A stretch of 44,373 bases of DNA from RI-242 sp038246255 (GTDB lineage Bacteria; Planctomycetota; UBA1135; GCA-002686595), in the NCBI GenBank assembly GCA_038246255.1, contig JBBRWC010000020.1, positions 1-44,373 on the forward strand, read 5' to 3'. The notes beneath the pieces were generated by a model. The model had not been told where the DNA came from, searched no databases, and saw only the letters and a list, made by a program, of their open reading frames with translations. Both the position numbers and the translations under genes were made by a program. Numbering within the stretch: position 1 is the first letter of the stretch; every line of letters begins with the position of its first letter. Of the stretch, positions 41,360 through 44,373 are shown piece by piece.

Positions 41360-41578
41360 TTACAGCCCGCCGCGCACCGCGATCCACAGGGCCACGAGGA
41401 CCCCGCCACCCAGCAGCCAGGTCGTGTCGGCGCCGGGGCTCGCCGACGGCAGCACCATCAGCGCGATGCCCGCCACCAGTTGCGGCAGGCGCGACTGCTT
41501 TTTGCCGTAGATGAAAAAACCAAGCCCGAACGTGCTCACCATGAAGGCGGCGACCATGGCATCCGGCGCGAAATCCAT
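41360..41578 (-). CDS. Small conserved two/three-helix membrane protein
   Basis: 72 residues from the ATG at 41578, which gives MDFAPDAMVAAFMVSTFGLGFFIYGKKQSRLPQLVAGIALMVLP and then GADTTWLLGGGVLVALWIAVRGGL. The pattern of an acidic opening, the helix, YGKKQ-RxPQ-AG, then a second and third helix is shared by a widespread short bacterial family, sometimes annotated as amino-acid transport protein without evidence. In-frame open sequence upstream is Arg/Ser/Pro-rich and lacks family features. It lies 97 bases from the sigma-like gene and 209 from the alcohol dehydrogenase gene, all on the minus strand. Confidence 0.72.
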   Translation of the reverse strand: MDFAPDAMVAAFMVSTFGLGFFIYGKKQSRLPQLVAGIALMVLPSASPGADTTWLLGGGVLVALWIAVRGGL

Positions 41579-41626
41579 CCCCCGTTCGTCGACGGGAAGG
41601 GTGTGTGGGCGAGAGCAGATCCACTC

Positions 41627-41652
41627 GTCCGCGCGCGCGCCGGCGCGCGGAC
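41627..41652. terminator. GC hairpin between the alcohol dehydrogenase and small membrane protein genes
   Basis: GTCCGCGCGC and GCGCGCGGAC form a perfect 10-base stem around GCGCCG. There is no T-run. It could end the dehydrogenase transcript or attenuate the next gene. CCGCAGAAGGG occurs twice just beside it as a direct repeat. Confidence 0.4.
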
Positions 41653-41787
41653 TTCGTTTCCGGCCGCAGAAGGGGTTCCCGTCCGCAGAAGGGCTCCTCG
41701 GCCGGAGCGGTGCCTGCCCCGAGGGCCGCGTGGATCGCACGCTCATCAGCCTCAAGTTCACCAGCTAGCTCGAAGTGCACGTGCCGG

Positions 41788-42849
41788 TCACTTCGGCGCG
41801 AGCGAGCTCATGTCGATGCAGAAGCGGTACTTCACGTCGGATCTGAGCAGCCGTTCGTAGGCCTCGTTGATCTTTTGGATCGGGACCACTTCGACGTCGG
41901 ACGTGATGCCGTGTTTGCCGCAGAAGTCGAGCATTTCCTGCGTCTCGGCGATGCCGCCGATCAGTGATCCCGAGAGGCTGCGGCGGCCGAAGATCAGGCT
42001 GAAGGCGGAGATGGAGAGCGGTTTTTCCGGCGCGCCGACCAGCGTGAGGTTGCCGTCGTGGGCCAAGAGGTTGAGGTAGGCGTTGATGTCGTGGTCCGCC
42101 GAAATGGTGTCCAGGATGAAGTCGAAGGTCCCCGCGTGTTTTGCCATCTCGTCGGCGTTCTTCGACACGACGACCTCGTGCGCTCCGAGCCGGTGCGCGT
42201 CCGCCTTCTTGCTGGGCGATGTCGTGAAGACGACGGTGTGCGCTCCGAATGCACGTGCGAACTTCACGCCCATGTGTCCGAGGCCCCCCAGCCCGGCGAT
42301 GCCGACCTTCTTGCCCTTCGTCACACCAGCGCGGCGCATCGGCGAGTAGGTCGTGATCCCGGCGCAAAGGAGCGGCGCGGCTCCCGCGGGATCGAGGTTG
42401 GCGGGGATGCGCAGGACGAAGCGCTGATCGACGACGATGCTGCCCGAATAACCCCCATAGGTCACGGGTGCGGTCCCGTGCGCGTCTGGCGAGTTGTAGG
42501 TGAACGTCCCGCTCGCACACAGGTTTTCGAGGTTCGACTTGCACTGCGGACAGGTGCCGTCCGAGTCCACCAGGCACCCCACGCCAACCAGGTCGCCCAC
42601 CTTGTGCGTGTTCACGGCCGAGCCGACCTGCGTGACCCGTCCGATGATCTCGTGCCCCGCCACGGCCGGGAACACCGTCGGCATGAAGTCGCTCCATTCG
42701 TTGCGAACCGTGTGGAGGTCCGAGTGGCAAATCCCGCAGAACAGGATCTGGATCTGTACGTCGCGCGCCGTGGGATCCCGCCGCGGGATCTGAACGGCGG
42801 CAAGCGGCGCGGTGGCGGAAGCAGCAGCGTAGGCGGGGGTGGTGTACAT
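41788..42849 (-). CDS. Zinc-dependent NAD(P)-linked alcohol dehydrogenase (YahK/CAD-like)
   Basis: 353 residues; the ATG at 42849 has AAGGA seven bases upstream. The catalytic zinc ligands are seen in CGICHSDLHTVRNEW and AGHEIIGRVTQVG. The coenzyme fold carries GIAGLGGLGHMGVKFARAFGA and the end matches INEAYERLLRSDVKYRFCID. These enzymes reduce aldehydes to alcohols, often preferring NADPH. The structural zinc loop reads VDSDGTCPQCKSNLENLC: the first of the four usual cysteines is an aspartate. No aromatic-aldehyde or stress genes are adjacent, so the substrate is not known. Confidence 0.92.
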   Translation of the reverse strand: MYTTPAYAAASATAPLAAVQIPRRDPTARDVQIQILFCGICHSDLHTVRNEWSDFMPTVFPAVAGHEIIGRVTQVGSAVNTHKVGDLVGVGCLVDSDGTCPQCKSNLENLCASGTFTYNSPDAHGTAPVTYGGYSGSIVVDQRFVLRIPANLDPAGAAPLLCAGITTYSPMRRAGVTKGKKVGIAGLGGLGHMGVKFARAFGAHTVVFTTSPSKKADAHRLGAHEVVVSKNADEMAKHAGTFDFILDTISADHDINAYLNLLAHDGNLTLVGAPEKPLSISAFSLIFGRRSLSGSLIGGIAETQEMLDFCGKHGITSDVEVVPIQKINEAYERLLRSDVKYRFCIDMSSLAPK

Positions 42850-43264
42850 GGGGAGTCCTTCAAGAGCTCGGGAATCGACGCTCCATCTCACCACGACGCC
42901 CGACGTCGACCGAGCGCGAAGTGCGCCTCGACTATTCGTGCTGCTGCGACCTCGCCGCGACGGATGCGGCGGTAACAGGACGTGAGCAGCGACCCGAGAT
43001 GTGAGGTGATCGCGCGCGACGCCGTTCTGTGTCCCATCGGGTGCTCGGGACTCCGTCGAAGCTGACGGGTGGCCAGCCCCCTCGGCTACATTACGCGTGT
43101 ACTGCTTATGTGCGGTGCGGGGCCCCTTTGCCGAACCGCCCGCGGCGGGCTAACTCAAACTTGAGGCCTCAACCTTGAATAACAGCGCCCTCAACGAAGG
43201 AACTTTGAATAAGTCGGTGCCCCCGTGAACCGAGGACCCACGGGCACCCGCTGCTCTCCCGGCC
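42850..43264. other. 415-base stretch upstream of the alcohol dehydrogenase, without a firm gene
   Basis: On the minus strand a 49-residue open frame from ATG 43037 to the TGA at 42888 (start MGHRTASRAITSHLGSLLTS) looks protein-like but matches nothing I recognise. A perfect 12-base palindrome TTGAGGCCTCAA lies at 43161-43172, in a less GC-rich stretch (about 43150-43215). The motif TTGAATAA occurs twice, at 43174 and 43205. These may be binding sites or remains of an inserted sequence. The dehydrogenase promoter should be in the left part. Confidence 0.4.
43161..43172. promoter_or_regulatory. Perfect 12-base palindrome TTGAGGCCTCAA
   Basis: It is preceded by CTCAAAC and followed by CCTTGAATAA, so several half-sites cluster within 60 bases. 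A dimeric regulator site is possible, but no target gene can be named. Confidence 0.35.
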
Positions 43265-43390
43265 GTGGGCGGCGAGGTCGTTCGCCCGTTCGTGCCGTTT
43301 CCCCTGCCGCCGGACCCACCCCTGGACGTGGACGTGGCGCTCCGCGGGGAACTGGATCAGGCGATGCTGTCGCTCGGACGGCTAGCCCTC
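43265..43390 (+). pseudogene. Fic-family N-terminal fragment, cut by an IS3-type element
   Basis: The frame from GTG 43265 reads GEVVRPFVPFPLPPDPPLDV and then LRGELDQAMLSLGRLA. AFVP-PLPPDPPLD followed by a helix ending LGRL is the N-terminal (Fic-N) signature of Fic proteins, which transfer AMP or similar groups onto target proteins. The similarity stops at about 43390, where sequence of the transposase element begins. The Fic catalytic HPFxxGNGR motif is absent from the window. It is a dead fragment of perhaps 42 residues. Confidence 0.65.
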
Positions 43391-43457
43391 TGTGTCAATG
43401 TGGCTGAGACAGATTCCCTCCCCGCGTTTAGTGTAGAGGGCAAGAGGTTGGATTTTC

Positions 43458-43919
43458 GTGAACGACGACCAGATCAGCAGCAGTGGCGCCCCCCTGGGGC
43501 TGCCGGAGCGTAGCGCAGGCCTCCCCTCCAGGGGCACGGGGCCGGACCCCGAGGTGCCTGAGCGCGCCCGTCGGCGCACCTTCTAGGCCCAGTACAAAGC
43601 CCGCATCGTCGAGGAGGCGGACCGCTGCACGGCTTCCGGCGAGATCGGCGCGCTGTTGCGACGGGAAGGGCTTTATTTCTCACACCTCGCGACCTGGCGC
43701 AAGCATCTGCACGCGCACGGCATCGAAGGCATGCAGGCACGCAAACGCGGGCCGGCTCCCAAGGCCGAGCCCAGCGCCAGGGAGCAGGAGTGGGCGCGGG
43801 AAAAACGGCGGCTCGAGAAACGCTTGGCCAAGGCCGAAGCAATCATCGAGTTCCAAAAAAAAGCGCACGAGCTCCTGGGGATCCCCCTGAAGTACCACGG
43901 GCTCGACGAGGACGACTGA
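43458..43919 (+). pseudogene. IS3-type transposase orfA with an internal amber codon
   Basis: Reading from GTG 43458 gives MNDDQISSSGAPLGLPERSAGLP, then EVPERARRRTF, a TAG at 43584-43586, and then AQYKARIVEEADRCTASGEIGALLRREGLYFSHLATWRK. The helix-turn-helix and the coiled-coil tail (REQEWAREKRRLEKRLAKAEAIIEFQKK) are those of IS3 orfA proteins, where the amber position normally holds Ser or Thr. The downstream section could only be made from the TTG at 43656 or by suppression. Apart from this single base the frame is intact, so the mutation is recent or suppressed. Confidence 0.8.
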
Positions 43920-44280
43920 TGCAAGTCGTAGATGAGGCCCGAAGCGCCGTGTCCTGCGCAGAGGCGTGCGATGCCCTTGGGTTGCCGCGCGCATCGTACC
44001 ACCGCGAGCGGGCGCGCGCCGCGGCCACCGAGCGCGCATCAAAGCCGCGCAGCCATCCGCGGGCGCTGAACGAACAGCAGCGCCAGCACGTGGTGGACGT
44101 GCTGAACGCGGAGCGCTTCGCCAATCTTGCGATTCCGCAGGTTTGGGCCATCCTGCTCGACGAAGGCCAATACCTGTGCTCGCGCAGCACCGATCTATCG
44201 GATCCTGCGAAAGCGTGGCGAAGTGCGCGAGCGCAGGAACCAACTGACGCGCCCTGGACCTCCCCCGGTTCAGTGGACAC
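43919..44280 (+). pseudogene. IS3-type transposase orfB, 5' fragment with frameshift
   Basis: The ATG overlaps the orfA stop as TGATG. The start MQVVDEARSAVSCAEACDALGLPRASYHRER is the N-terminal helix-turn-helix of IS3 orfB. After EGQYLCSRST an extra base shifts the frame near 44193; the proper continuation IYRILRKRGEVRERRNQLTRPG is in the next frame. Sequence then leaves the family before any DDE residue (normally beginning with a W-x-D-I-T strand), so no active transposase can be made. Confidence 0.8.
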
Positions 44281-44373
44281 GGGGTTTAGTAACGGCAGCA
44301 GTAGGCGGCGATGCCGCAGAATCGTCAATGGGGAAGGGGTTTGGGGAAGGGTCCGCCCTTCCCCATCTCTGCG

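Larger units (their letters stand above)
43390..44290 (+). mobile_element. Decayed IS3-family insertion element
   Basis: The region holds an orfA with an internal stop and a 5' piece of orfB with a frameshift; the DDE catalytic part of orfB is missing. The left limit is set by the end of Fic similarity. The right limit is where transposase-like sequence stops, near CGCCCTGGACCTCCCC (about 44270). No matching terminal inverted repeats could be assigned, so the limits are approximate. Confidence 0.7.

Noticed and set aside
41579..41780. Minus-strand open frame starting MHFELAGELEADERAIHAALGAG
   Set aside because: The opening looks protein-like, but it soon becomes Arg/Gly-rich and runs over the small membrane protein in another frame. 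No ribosome binding site or family match.
1..44373. tRNA, rRNA, riboswitch or CRISPR features
   Set aside because: None of the intergenic stretches shows the expected conserved cores or cloverleaf pattern by eye.

Overview
The window is GC-rich throughout and gene-dense, with long non-overlapping genes on both strands. No rRNA, tRNA or CRISPR array was seen. The gene content suggests a member of the Planctomycetota or a similar large-genome bacterium. The pointers are pseudopilin clusters, giant exported proteins of unknown role, a lysine-rich histone H1-like protein, carboxypeptidase-regulatory-like surface proteins and an odd sigma-like gene. That placement is inference, because no phylogenetic marker is present.

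Layout. 1-714 is the end of a pirin gene. 833-8563 is a co-directional block: three prepilin-like or PilX-like proteins, an exported HEAT-repeat protein, a small HAMP protein, a CHASE4 histidine kinase and its response regulator. 8573-13334 holds a decayed PAS fragment, a BON-MscS channel, a PAS/GGDEF-like/EAL phosphodiesterase and an ArsC-like reductase. 13344-22650 carries a LOG-type phosphoribohydrolase, a ZIP metal transporter, a lipoprotein and a 1926-residue DUF748/AsmA-like protein. 22901-26946 (minus) has a secreted Lys/Cys-tailed protein and a prolyl-oligopeptidase-type peptidase. 27051-28286 has a DUF1295 membrane protein and the H1-like protein. 28890-33874 (minus) is a tight operon, zwf-pgl-gnd-PH domain-DUF502, that encodes the whole oxidative pentose phosphate branch. 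33907-36163 holds a class II glutamine amidotransferase and two membrane proteins. 36191-41262 (minus) is a tightly packed four-gene cassette: a sigma-like protein, a helical-repeat protein, a small exported protein and a 1074-residue membrane-anchored protein. 41360-42849 has a small membrane protein and a zinc alcohol dehydrogenase. The right end is a graveyard, with a Fic fragment cut by a decayed IS3-type element.

The most distinctive non-coding signal is a family of three short elements at 8894-9099, 13130-13334 and 22750-22872. They share perfect or near-perfect CTAG-bounded terminal inverted repeats and strong internal hairpins, and encode no protein. They look like a MITE. Two copies sit directly in front of start codons, and one has a clean 82-base internal deletion. 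The best candidate for an undescribed protein system is the four-gene cassette at 36191-41262.
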